DNA of 7,939 bases from Candidatus Brocadiaceae bacterium (GCA_003567495.1 PWZK01000284.1:1-7939); one strand, 5' to 3'; positions 1 to 6,955 are shown, counted from the stretch's first letter. Numbers and translations: made by a program. The notes: a model not told the origin generated them from the sequence alone.

Positions 1-2
1 CG

Positions 3-1673
3 GGCCGCGAGCTGTGGGAACGCGATTTTCCCGGCATAGGACATCCTTCCGTCGATATGGGCGATCAGCGCAACTGGGAGAGGGGACGCGAGGTATATAT
101 GAGCAACATCCCGGGCGTAACTTACATAGGCAGTCCCTTTGTGGCTCTTCCCGACGCCGTATACCTGCGCTACGAAGGTGACATACATGTGCTGGATCCC
201 AAAACCGGGGAAACTACCGGCAAATTCACCCCACCCGGGCGCTCGGTTCAGGAGATATACGGCGAAGACGCGCAGGTCGAGTGGGGACATGTGAGCGCGG
301 AAGGTGATTATCTGATAACGACCTCGGAGCCGCACCTTTTCGGCGCTGAGCAGTACAGGCATCTGGGCCGCAGAAACCACCGCGGCACCTCCAGCAGGCG
401 CCTGGCGGTAATGGACCGCCACAGCGGCAATCTGCTGTGGCAGCGGGAGGCCGACGTGGGCTTTCGCCACATGGCGATCGTCAGCCACGGCGATACGCTT
501 TACGTGATAGACGGACTGTCTGAAAACGCGCTCGAGCAGCTTGCCCGTCGCGGCGAGGAGCCTGAAAAACCGTCCAGAGTGATGGCTCTGGACCTTGGAA
601 ACGGCGAAGAGCGCTGGAGCAGCGATAGCAATGTTTTCGGCACGTTCCTTCTCTACAGCGCCGAGCACGACATTCTTATGGAAGGCGGCAGCCGGGACCT
701 CAGGCGCACGCTCGGTGACGAGCCGGGCCGGATCGCGGCGCGTTCGGGCGCCGACGGCGAGGTGCTGTGGGAGGGCGGCGGCTTCACTCTACCTGGCGCG
801 GTGCGCGGCGAGATGCTTATTCCAGGCAGGCCGGGCAATGCCATATCTTTGCTTACAGGTGAGACCTGGATGCGCGAACAGCCGCATACGGGCGAGAGCA
901 GCAGCTGGAGTTACAGCCGGCGTTACGGCTGCAACACGCTTAATGCAAGCGAGCATCTGCTTCTTTTCCGCACGGGGTATGCGGGGTATGTCGATTTGGA
1001 ACACGACAGCGGCACCGGCAATTTCAGCGGTTTCCGCTCGGGCTGCACGGCAAACATGATAGCTGCCGACGGTGTGCTTAACGCCCTGGACTACACACGC
1101 ACCTGCACGTGCAGCTACGCCATTCAGACATCGCTTGCTCTCGTTCACATGCCCGAAGATCCGAACATAGAGTTCTGGACACGCTATAGAGCGTCGAGGC
1201 CGGACCCGGAAGGTTACGGGCTAAACTACGGCGCGCCGGGCCGGCGGGTGGATGTGGCGGGCGGGGGAATGGTATGGCACAATCAGGGAGGCACGAAACA
1301 CCGCCATCCGTCGGCGATAAAGGATAGCGGGGATTCAATAGCCTGGGTTGCGTCGTCAGTGAGAGAGTTTAACGGTTCTATCGACATAGGCGACCTTCTT
1401 GACAGAACCTATACCGTTCGCCTGCATTTTGCGGAGCTTGAGGAAGCTGCGGAGCCGGGCGACCGCGTGTTTGACGTTCTTTCAGGCGGCGAGATGGTGC
1501 TTGAGGGCTTCGACATTGTGGCAGAAACGGGTGGCACGTTTCGCGCCACGGCCGTAGAGTTCACCGTGGATGTGGAAGGGGGCGGCCTCAGCGTGGAACT
1601 GCGCGCCAGCGAGGGCTCGGAGCTTGACCCCGTCATCAGCGGTATCGAGCTGATTGCCGAGGATGTGCGGTAG
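3..1673 (+). CDS. PQQ-like beta-propeller protein with C-terminal malectin-like domain (5' partial)
   Basis: The reading frame is open from the left edge (base 3), and the 18 codons before the first ATG (base 57) already read like a propeller repeat (GRELWERDFPG). The true start therefore lies outside the window and 556 residues are visible. Counting from the ATG at 57, propeller-type strands with a D-x-x-(S/T/N)G-(E/N)-x-x-W pattern occur near residues 41-56, 115-130, 174-188 and 226-239. A block at about 286-365 carries YGCN, FRSGC and CTCSY, with several conserved cysteines. This block recurs in large propeller proteins of planctomycete-like bacteria. Residues about 395-535 resemble malectin: TYTVRLHFAEL, GDRVFDV, GFDI and PVISGIEL, a beta-sandwich fold known for carbohydrate binding. 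Inference: an exported or surface protein that binds a glycan or acts as a scaffold. No enzyme active site is visible, and the N-terminal signal or other domains are missing. The stop is TAG at 1671-1673. It is convergent with the next gene. Confidence 0.85.
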   Translation, partial: GRELWERDFPGIGHPSVDMGDQRNWERGREVYMSNIPGVTYIGSPFVALPDAVYLRYEGDIHVLDPKTGETTGKFTPPGRSVQEIYGEDAQVEWGHVSAEGDYLITTSEPHLFGAEQYRHLGRRNHRGTSSRRLAVMDRHSGNLLWQREADVGFRHMAIVSHGDTLYVIDGLSENALEQLARRGEEPEKPSRVMALDLGNGEERWSSDSNVFGTFLLYSAEHDILMEGGSRDLRRTLGDEPGRIAARSGADGEVLWEGGGFTLPGAVRGEMLIPGRPGNAISLLTGETWMREQPHTGESSSWSYSRRYGCNTLNASEHLLLFRTGYAGYVDLEHDSGTGNFSGFRSGCTANMIAADGVLNALDYTRTCTCSYAIQTSLALVHMPEDPNIEFWTRYRASRPDPEGYGLNYGAPGRRVDVAGGGMVWHNQGGTKHRHPSAIKDSGDSIAWVASSVREFNGSIDIGDLLDRTYTVRLHFAELEEAAEPGDRVFDVLSGGEMVLEGFDIVAETGGTFRATAVEFTVDVEGGGLSVELRASEGSELDPVISGIELIAEDVR

Positions 1674-1720
1674 GGGCAAATAAAGGAAAACGCGGGTGTT
1701 TGGATTTGATACGCAACAAC

Positions 1721-1750
1721 GCCGTGCCGTATCATGCCATGCCGTATCAT
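1721..1750. repeat. 15-bp tandem duplication
   Basis: Two adjacent 15-bp units differ at one position: gccgtgccgtatcat (1721-1735) and gccatgccgtatcat (1736-1750). They sit in the convergent gap, directly before the palindrome at 1751. No function is evident. It looks like a local duplication. Confidence 0.8.
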
Positions 1751-1818
1751 GTAGGGACAGAACAATGTTCTGTCCCTACGACAATGTTCTGTCCCTACGA
1801 CAATGTTCTGTCCCTACG
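1751..1818. repeat. Palindrome followed by three exact 19-bp tandem repeats
   Basis: A perfect palindrome with 14-base arms around one central base spans 1751-1779 (left arm gtagggacagaaca, right arm tgttctgtccctac). As a hairpin it would have a 13-bp stem and a 3-base loop. Its right half begins a unit, acaatgttctgtccctacg, that occurs three times without mismatch at 1762-1780, 1781-1799 and 1800-1818. The single left arm could pair with any of the three right arms. The element lies between the convergent ends of the propeller gene and degT, so it could stop transcription in either direction, but no T-tract follows it. Palindromes of this GTAGGGACAG type are, as I recall, dispersed in several PVC-like genomes. 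Confidence 0.85.
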
Positions 1819-1944
1819 ACGAGGCGGACTACATTCAACGCCTACACCGGTGACATGTATAAGAAGAACAATACGTTATGAACACATCGGAAAAAAGGCA
1901 CGTGCCGAATAAAATCAGGAAAGAGAGAAAATATATGGGGAAAA

Positions 1945-3042
1945 TCATCCGAGAATTCTAAGGAGACTATTCGACACCAGCTCTATCTCTTCTTCACCAA
2001 GAAACGGGTTCATCGGCAGGCTCATGATATCTTTGCTAACGGCCTCGGCCACAGGAAAATCGCCTTTGCCGTGGCCAAGATACTCGAAACATTCCTGAAG
2101 ATGAAGCGGCATCGGATAGTGAACCGATGTCGGGATGCCTGCTTTTCTCATGCCCTCACATACGGCATCACGCCCGCAGACTCCGATTGAATACTGCGCC
2201 CATACGGAATCGCGGTCATCGCGGATCTGCGGGGTAATTACCGCATTACCCAGCTGCTCGCTGTAAAGTTCGGCCACGCGGCGCCTTTTTTCCAGTTCCC
2301 GGGGATAGTGTTTCAGTTTCACCAGCAAAACCGCCGCCTGAATGGTGTCCATCCTCGAACATATACCGGCACGCGCATGCCGATATCGCTGCGTCTGTCC
2401 GTGCACGCGCAAGCTTCGCAGCTTTTCCGCCAGTGCATCGTCGCTGGTAAAGACGGCCCCCCCGTCGCCATAACATCCCAGAGGTTTAGCAGGGAAGAAA
2501 CTTGTGCAGCCGACATGCGAAAGATTGCAGCTCTTTTCGCCCCTGTATATCGCCCCAAAACTCTGCGCCGCGTCCTCTATCACCGGCAGGCCGTAATCAG
2601 ACGCTACCGCGTTTATTTCGTTCATGTCCGCCGGCTGACCAAAGAGACTGACCGGCATAATGGCTCTGGTTCTCGGCGTTATGACACTCTCTATAAGCCC
2701 GGGGTCAATGTTGTAAGTTAGCTCATCTATATCCGTAAAAACAGGCTTTGCGCCCAGATGAGCGACCATCTCACCCGTAGCGATAAAAGTAAAAGGAGTT
2801 GTTATTACTTCGTCTCCAGGACCGACCTCCAGTGCCATGAGCGCAAGTTGCAGAGCATCGGTGCCCGAAGCACAAGAAATGCAGTGTCCGGCGCCGGTAA
2901 AATCAGCCAGTTTTTTCTCCATCTCCCCGATCTGCGGGCCCATGATGTACTGCGAGCTGTCCAGTACCTCCTGTATAGCGGCGTCTATTTCATCTTTATA
3001 AAGCTCATACTGATAATTCAGGTTAGCAAAATCTACCTTCAT
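1945..3042 (-). CDS. DegT/DnrJ/EryC1/StrS family PLP-dependent sugar aminotransferase (WbpE-like)
   Basis: This 365-residue protein is the usual length for the family and is complete. Members transfer an amino group, usually from glutamate, to a keto group of a nucleotide sugar for O-antigen, capsule or glycoprotein glycans in the cytoplasm. Visible motifs are the cofactor-phosphate region SGTDALQLAL (59-68), PFTFIATGE (83-91), the aspartate motif EDAAQSFGA (156-164, Asp157 facing the pyridine nitrogen) and the Schiff-base lysine Lys186 in SFFPAKPLGCYGDGGA (181-196). RMDTIQAAVL (230-239), HYPMPLHLQ (308-316) and SLPMNPFL (341-348) are also typical. SFFPAKPLGCYGDGGA closely resembles WbpE, which aminates UDP-3-oxo-GlcNAc uronate, so a 3-keto uronate sugar is a reasonable guess for the substrate. 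The start has a good ribosome binding site, GGGGAG at 3049-3054, six bases before the ATG. No other sugar-pathway gene lies in the window. It is separated from the upstream aldehyde dehydrogenase by 75 bases that hold a possible terminator, so it may have its own promoter. Confidence 0.93.
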   Translation of the reverse strand: MKVDFANLNYQYELYKDEIDAAIQEVLDSSQYIMGPQIGEMEKKLADFTGAGHCISCASGTDALQLALMALEVGPGDEVITTPFTFIATGEMVAHLGAKPVFTDIDELTYNIDPGLIESVITPRTRAIMPVSLFGQPADMNEINAVASDYGLPVIEDAAQSFGAIYRGEKSCNLSHVGCTSFFPAKPLGCYGDGGAVFTSDDALAEKLRSLRVHGQTQRYRHARAGICSRMDTIQAAVLLVKLKHYPRELEKRRRVAELYSEQLGNAVITPQIRDDRDSVWAQYSIGVCGRDAVCEGMRKAGIPTSVHYPMPLHLQECFEYLGHGKGDFPVAEAVSKDIMSLPMNPFLGEEEIELVSNSLLRILG

Positions 3043-3075
3043 TTTTTTCTCCCCGCCAACTCTGGTCGTTTTTGT

Positions 3076-3093
3076 GTATAAATTCAGTAAACC
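3076..3093 (-). promoter_or_regulatory. Shared 18-bp upstream motif, copy 1 (degT)
   Basis: Read on the - strand this is GGTTTACTGAATTTATAC, ending 33 bases before the degT start codon. It matches the copy upstream of acsE (7809-7826) at 17 of 18 positions and the copy upstream of prmC (6832-6849) at 14 of 18, in the same orientation relative to each gene. It could be a regulatory or promoter element, or the end of a small dispersed repeat. The spacing does not fit a standard -35/-10 promoter. Confidence 0.4.
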
Positions 3094-3144
3094 AAAACGG
3101 TTTATGAGAATCAGGGGTCAGTAGTCGATATAAACCGTTTTGGT
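3091..3144 (-). terminator. 15-bp perfect inverted repeat across the aldehyde dehydrogenase stop codon
   Basis: The arms accaaaacggtttat (3091-3105) and ataaaccgttttggt (3130-3144) are exact reverse complements with a 24-base loop that contains the TGA stop of the aldehyde dehydrogenase. The arm at 3130-3144 encodes the last residues TKTVY, and the other lies in the gap before degT. In the - strand transcript this would form a 15-bp stem immediately after the operon. No run of U follows, so it is not a classical intrinsic terminator. It may end or attenuate transcription or protect the 3' end. Confidence 0.45.
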
Positions 3145-4527
3145 GCGGCTGAATTCGTTTATCCCTTCTATCCCTCCCGATCTGCCTATACCGCTTTCCT
3201 TTACGCCGCCAAAGGGCAGATGGGCCTCCACGGCGCCAGGCGGGTTGTTAACCACGACGATGCCGGAGGCCAGTTCGTTGGTGCCACGAAAGCTTTCCCT
3301 CAAATCACGTGTATAAATGGCCGAAGAAAGACCGTAAGGAACGTCATTTGCGATGTGTATCCCTTCTTCAAGTGAAGAACATGTAAACAGGCACAAAACC
3401 GGGCCGAAAATTTCTTCCCGGGCTATCTGCATATCGGTGCTAACCCGGTCAAAAATGGTCGGCGAATAATAACAGCCTCCCAACGCCTCTCCCCCGCAAA
3501 GTGGCCTTGCTCCGGCCTCGATCGCACCCCTTACATATCCGTCTACGGCCTTAACCTGGCCATAAGTAATAAGCGGCCCCATGTCGGTCCCCGGATCCAG
3601 GCCGTCGCCCACCTTCAGCGCCCCTGTTTTTTCCAGCAGCAACGGCTTGAATGCATCAATTATATCTTCATGCACGATAACCCTGCTGGTAGCCGTGCAT
3701 CTCTGGCCGGCCACGCCGAAAGCACCGCTTACGGTATCATTAACTGCCTTGCGAATGTCGGCGGACGGCATAATAAGCGCCGGATTTTTCCCGCCAAGCT
3801 CAAGGCCCACCTCTTTGAGACCCGCAGCGTTTTTTATTTTTTTCCCCACCTCCGTGGAGCCAGTAAAACTTACCACATCTACCTCATCGTGAGAGATTAT
3901 CTGTTTTCCGACTGAACCGCCCCCCCCCGTAATCAGATTTACGATGCCCGGCGGAAAAATATCCTCTCCAAAAGACACCAGAGCACCGGCTGTAAGAGGA
4001 GCGGTACTTGCCGGTTTTATAACCACCGCATTTCCGCAGAGAAGAGCGGGCATCATTTTCCAGACAATGATGCTGACGGGGAAATTCCAGGGAGCAAGCA
4101 GTGCCGCCACGCCGTAAGCGCAGCGCTGTGTGTAGGCAAGACGATTTTTCATTGTGGAAGGTGTTACATATCCGAAAAAACGCTTACCTTCACCTACCAG
4201 GTAATCACTGAGGTTCAAAGCGTCTTCGATCTCGCCTGCGGATTCCGACAGGGTCTTACCCGTTTCCCGCGTAACGAGTTTGGCCAGTTCCTCCTTCTCC
4301 TCGCGTAGCGCATATAGATAGCGCCGCAGGTATTCGGCCCTTTCGGTTACATTGGTCACCGTCCAGTCGTGAAAAGATGCGCGTGCCGCGGACATTGCCA
4401 TGTCAATGTCCGCAGAAGAAGCCGCCTGCACGGTGTCGATAACCTCCCCGGTTGACGGATTGTAAGATTCAAACGTTTCCCCGCTCCCCGCATCGGTCCA
4501 TTTGCCGTTGATGTATAGTTTTTGCAT
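3118..4527 (-). CDS. NAD(P)-dependent aldehyde dehydrogenase
   Basis: This protein of 469 residues from the chosen start belongs to the aldehyde dehydrogenase superfamily, soluble enzymes that oxidise an aldehyde to its acid. Using the 469-residue numbering, the key residues are all present: Asn148 in APWNFP, the cofactor-binding lysine in KPA (171-173), FTGSTEVGKKI (221-231), the general base Glu243 in LELGGKNP, the nucleophile Cys277 in GQRC, and EEIFGPV (371-377). The C-terminal PFGGVKESGIGR (438-449) is also canonical. The frame stays open upstream to 4677, but the ATG at 4527 is preferred because MQKLYINGKW is the usual family N-terminus and a GAGGTG site lies six bases upstream. The longer form would overlap murA by about 140 bases. 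The stop of murA is only 10 bases away, so the two are probably co-translated. The overall pattern is like semialdehyde dehydrogenases (succinate or 2-oxoglutarate semialdehyde types), but the substrate cannot be set from sequence. A nine-G tract (coding strand) encodes part of Gly201-204. Confidence 0.93.
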   Translation of the reverse strand: MQKLYINGKWTDAGSGETFESYNPSTGEVIDTVQAASSADIDMAMSAARASFHDWTVTNVTERAEYLRRYLYALREEKEELAKLVTRETGKTLSESAGEIEDALNLSDYLVGEGKRFFGYVTPSTMKNRLAYTQRCAYGVAALLAPWNFPVSIIVWKMMPALLCGNAVVIKPASTAPLTAGALVSFGEDIFPPGIVNLITGGGGSVGKQIISHDEVDVVSFTGSTEVGKKIKNAAGLKEVGLELGGKNPALIMPSADIRKAVNDTVSGAFGVAGQRCTATSRVIVHEDIIDAFKPLLLEKTGALKVGDGLDPGTDMGPLITYGQVKAVDGYVRGAIEAGARPLCGGEALGGCYYSPTIFDRVSTDMQIAREEIFGPVLCLFTCSSLEEGIHIANDVPYGLSSAIYTRDLRESFRGTNELASGIVVVNNPPGAVEAHLPFGGVKESGIGRSGGIEGINEFSRTKTVYIDY

Positions 4528-4533
4528 TGCATG

Positions 4534-4539
4534 CACCTC
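4534..4539 (-). promoter_or_regulatory. Ribosome binding site overlapping the murA stop codon
   Basis: On the - strand the murA stop TGA (4540-4538) runs directly into GGTG, giving GAGGTG six bases before the ATG at 4527. The ribosome that ends murA therefore sits on the Shine-Dalgarno of the dehydrogenase, which suggests translational coupling. It also decides the dehydrogenase start against the longer upstream frame. Confidence 0.75.
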
Positions 4540-5866
4540 AATTGTCAGTTTTTGGTTGATGTCCTTCAAAGGGAAGCTGCAGCTGTCCGGCCTGAAGCGA
4601 CGATGCGCCTTTTCTCGCAATATTTGCGCCCAGCCTGAACAATTTCTCATCCAGGCCCTCGTATCCCCTGTCAACATGTTCTATGCCTGAAACGACAGTT
4701 GTCCCATCCGCACCAAGCCCGGCCACGATAAGCGCGGCTCCTCCGCGCAAATCGTTGGCCCTCACGTAGGCGCCGGTTAATTCGGCCGCACCGCGTATGA
4801 CCGCCTGCGGGCCTTGCCGGACTATATCTGCACCCAGGCGCACCAGCTCGCCGACATGCGTAAAACGCTCCGGATAAACCGAATCGGTCACCACGCTCGT
4901 CCCGGCTGAAGCGGTCAGCACTGAAAGAATCTGGGGCTGCATATCGGTAGGCAAGCCCGGATACGGCAAAGCCGTGCAATCGGTAGCCTTCAACGGCCCT
5001 TCCCTGCACACTTTTATAGTATTTACGTCCAGCTCAAAATCAACTCCCATGCTTTCCATCACATCCCGAAGCGCCGCCATATGTCCGGGTCGAACGTTGC
5101 GAAGCGTGATCTCACCGCCGGAAATTGCGAGAGCACAGGCATAGGTGCCGGCTTCTATGCGATCCGCAATTACGTGGTGCAGACACCCTTCAAGGCGTTT
5201 GACACCCTCCACCCTGATTGTATGCGTGCCTGCGCCGGAAATAGAAGCGCCACACTTTTGCAGGTAATCTGCAAGATCGCATATTTCCGGCTCCGAGGCG
5301 GCATGTTCTATCGTAGTGACGCCATCGGCCAGGGTGGCCGCCATCATGATATTGGCCGTGCCAAGTACCGTTGAGCCGTGCGGGCCACCCAGATAAATGC
5401 GGGCTCCCTTCAGCCGGTCGGCGGTGGCCATGATAAAGCCCCCCTTCTGACGAATATCCGCCCCCATGGCCCTTAGACCTTTCAGATGCAGGTCTACGGG
5501 ACGGTCGCCAAGCACACACCCGCCCGGCAAAGGGACGTTCGCACGCCCCGTTTTTGCAAGCAAGGGGCCCAGAACACATATGCCCGCCCGCATTGAAATC
5601 GCGTAATCGTGCGGGCAATCACAGATTATATCCGCACCGGGCTTGAGTTCCATAGTATGCGAACTTGTCCGTTCAACCGACACGCCCAGCGACCGCAGGA
5701 TCTTCGCAAGCGTTTCCACATCGGTAAGCCGGGGCACCCTGTCCAGAACCGTCTTGCCCTCGGTAAGAAGCGTGGCCGCCATAATCGGCAAAGACGCATT
5801 TTTTGCGCCGTTGACATCAATCACGCCCCGCAGCTGTTTGCCGCCTTCGATAATCACTTCAGACAT
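4538..5866 (-). CDS. murA: UDP-N-acetylglucosamine 1-carboxyvinyltransferase MurA
   Basis: MurA transfers enolpyruvate from PEP to the 3-hydroxyl of UDP-GlcNAc, the first committed cytoplasmic step of peptidoglycan synthesis. The 442-residue protein (E. coli MurA has 419) shows the two-domain inside-out barrel signature. Lys22-Asn23 are in NGAKNASLPIM, Arg93 is in SMRAGICVLGPLLA, and the catalytic Cys117 lies in PLPGGCVLGDRPVDLHLKGL with Arg122 beside it. Further on are Asp308 in YPGLPTDMQPQ, the DLRGGAALIVAGL block (372-384) and the end motif HVDRGYEGLDEKL (397-409). Cys117 is present, so the enzyme should be of the fosfomycin-sensitive type rather than the Cys-to-Asp type. The frame is open further upstream, but the ATG at 5866 gives MSEVIIEGGKQLRG, the normal N-terminus, with GGGGA eight bases before it. 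About 20 residues follow the usual C-terminus. It lies 61 bases after prmC and 10 before the dehydrogenase. Confidence 0.97.
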   Translation of the reverse strand: MSEVIIEGGKQLRGVIDVNGAKNASLPIMAATLLTEGKTVLDRVPRLTDVETLAKILRSLGVSVERTSSHTMELKPGADIICDCPHDYAISMRAGICVLGPLLAKTGRANVPLPGGCVLGDRPVDLHLKGLRAMGADIRQKGGFIMATADRLKGARIYLGGPHGSTVLGTANIMMAATLADGVTTIEHAASEPEICDLADYLQKCGASISGAGTHTIRVEGVKRLEGCLHHVIADRIEAGTYACALAISGGEITLRNVRPGHMAALRDVMESMGVDFELDVNTIKVCREGPLKATDCTALPYPGLPTDMQPQILSVLTASAGTSVVTDSVYPERFTHVGELVRLGADIVRQGPQAVIRGAAELTGAYVRANDLRGGAALIVAGLGADGTTVVSGIEHVDRGYEGLDEKLFRLGANIARKGASSLQAGQLQLPFEGHQPKTDN

Positions 5867-5893
5867 TGAATGTATCCCCAACCCGGACAAGCC

Positions 5894-5921
5894 GGAATCT
5901 GGAATGTAGAATGTGGAATTA
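5894..5921. repeat. Four 7-bp tandem units (consensus GGAATGT)
   Basis: The gap between prmC and murA contains ggaatct, ggaatgt, agaatgt and ggaatta in tandem, each differing from GGAATGT by at most two bases. They lie between the prmC stop and the murA ribosome binding site. This resembles the heptameric short tandem repeats known from some cyanobacteria and other repeat-rich genomes. The role is unknown. Confidence 0.6.
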
Positions 5922-5927
5922 CTCGCA

Positions 5928-6830
5928 TCACTTTTTCTTTGCAGACAATATCCGTTCGTTTCCACCGTAATCTTTTATTATATTCAAGCTTTGAGCACAC
6001 CACTGCGCCGTCCCCTCTATCATGGCGGCGACCTGCCGGGCCTGTCCCCGCCCGAGTTCCAGCACAAGCCATCCCCCCGAGCTCAAAACATCCGCTGCAC
6101 TTTTTACAAGCTCTCTTACCAATACCAGGCCTTCAGGCCCTCCATCCAGGGCTCCCTCGGGTTCCCACCGGCCGACCTCGGGCGACAGTCCCCCGATGTC
6201 TTTCGAAGGCACATAAGGCAGATTGGAAGCAAGCAGATCAAGAGGCTCCCCGCCGGTCTTCACCCCGGACGGCAGGGCGTCGAGAAGAGAACCTTCCAGG
6301 AAAACGACGCGTTCATCAACCCCGTGCATTCGGGAGTTTGCACCGGCTACGTCAAGTGCCTTGCGACTGATATCGGTGGCATAACATGACAGGTTTTCTC
6401 TTTCAGCCGCCAGCGTCACGGCGATGACACCGCTGCCGGTGCCTATATCAGCCGTTCGAACCGCCCCTCCGCCTTCCGGAAGCAGTTTCAGACACCTTTC
6501 TACAAGCAATTCGGTTTCCGGGCGGGGTATAAGCACTGATGGCTCAACGTTGAAACGACGTCCGTAAAATTCGCTATATCCCAACACGTACTGCAAAGGA
6601 CATCTTTGTGCCCGCTTTTTCACCATCGAGCGGTAACGATCGATGACTCCCGGCGAAGCAACCTCTTCAAACCGTGCGTAAAGCATTATTCGATCAAGCC
6701 CGGTAGCCTCGCTCAGCAGCAGTTCTGCATTAAGGCGCGCGTCCTCGACCCCGAGCTTCCTGAAATACTCCGTAGTCCAGTTTAGAAGCCCGAGCAGAGT
6801 CCAGTTTGTAGCGGCTTCGGTAGCGTTCAT
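5928..6830 (-). CDS. prmC: Peptide chain release factor glutamine N5-methyltransferase PrmC (HemK)
   Basis: PrmC uses S-adenosylmethionine to methylate the glutamine of the GGQ loop in release factors RF1 and RF2, which improves translation termination. The 300-residue protein has the N-terminal helical domain (about 10-75), the linker signature PLQYVLGYSEFYG (78-90) and VLIPRPETELLVE (99-111), then the Rossmann methyltransferase fold. That fold shows DIGTGSGVIAV (128-138) for SAM binding and ATDIS (151-155). The catalytic N-P-P-Y motif appears as NLPY (203-206), keeping Asn203, Pro205 and Tyr206 but with Leu at the second position. Only one start is available, because an in-frame TGA lies nine bases upstream. 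No Shine-Dalgarno is visible before it; instead the A-rich 18-bp shared motif ends one base before the ATG. prmC next to murA is a common arrangement, often with prfA just upstream, but here prfA is absent and acsE is the upstream neighbour, 134 bases away. Confidence 0.95.
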   Translation of the reverse strand: MNATEAATNWTLLGLLNWTTEYFRKLGVEDARLNAELLLSEATGLDRIMLYARFEEVASPGVIDRYRSMVKKRAQRCPLQYVLGYSEFYGRRFNVEPSVLIPRPETELLVERCLKLLPEGGGAVRTADIGTGSGVIAVTLAAERENLSCYATDISRKALDVAGANSRMHGVDERVVFLEGSLLDALPSGVKTGGEPLDLLASNLPYVPSKDIGGLSPEVGRWEPEGALDGGPEGLVLVRELVKSAADVLSSGGWLVLELGRGQARQVAAMIEGTAQWCAQSLNIIKDYGGNERILSAKKK

Positions 6831-6831
6831 A

Positions 6832-6849
6832 GTATTTTTTCAGTAAGCC
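6832..6849 (-). promoter_or_regulatory. Shared 18-bp upstream motif, copy 2 (prmC)
   Basis: Read on the - strand: GGCTTACTGAAAAAATAC, ending one base before the prmC ATG. It matches the acsE copy at 15 of 18 positions and the degT copy at 14 of 18. If it were a promoter with TATAC as the -10 region, transcription would start inside the annotated prmC start. This argues either against a simple promoter role or for a leaderless or later start. Confidence 0.35.
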
Positions 6850-6955
6850 TGTTGCACAACTGCCAGTGGTCTCAGTATGTTGTAGCATATAGGCCCTATA
6901 GGTCCTATAAGTCCTATACAACGCCTTACTTCTTTTTTTGTGCAACTGTCTTACC
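6842..6955. repeat. Imperfect inverted repeat enclosing a 9-bp tandem array
   Basis: The ends 6842-6859 and 6938-6955 are reverse complements at 15 of 18 positions, with a perfect 9-base core (gttgcacaa against ttgtgcaac). They enclose 78 bases that include the 9-bp tandem units at 6888-6914. The element fills most of the 134-base gap between acsE and prmC. It could be a small miniature repeat or a weak stem-loop. No transposase-like sequence is visible. Confidence 0.5.
6888..6914. repeat. Three 9-bp tandem units (consensus TATAGGTCC), acsE-prmC gap
   Basis: The units tataggccc, tataggtcc and tataagtcc are contiguous, followed by a partial tata. The junction includes the 8-base palindrome CCTATAGG (6895-6902). 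The same unit occurs on the other side of acsE at 7791-7808, in the same strand orientation. Confidence 0.75.

Noticed and set aside
1103..1114. Perfect 12-base palindrome ctgcacgtgcag
   Set aside because: It lies inside coding sequence for the conserved CTCS block and is short enough to arise by codon choice.
595..1338. Alternative frames of 86-154 codons within the propeller gene
   Set aside because: They are shadows of a GC-rich gene; the main frame has clear domain motifs throughout.
1696..1912. Short open frames of 61-70 codons in the convergent gap
   Set aside because: They mostly translate the 19-bp repeats, which keep the frames open artificially; no ribosome binding site or recognisable sequence.
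1674..1944. CRISPR-like array in the convergent gap
   Set aside because: The 19-bp units are contiguous with no unique spacers, so this is a tandem repeat.
4528..4677. N-terminal extension of the aldehyde dehydrogenase by 50 residues
   Set aside because: It overlaps murA, is not family-like, and the ATG at 4527 has a good ribosome binding site and the canonical N-terminus.
5867..5965. N-terminal extension of MurA by 33 residues
   Set aside because: The extension translates the 7-bp repeats and part of the prmC end; MurA homologues begin at MSEVIIEGG.
5870..6389. Open frames of 158-166 codons on the + strand
   Set aside because: They run antisense to prmC, have low-complexity proline- and arginine-rich translations and no family motifs.
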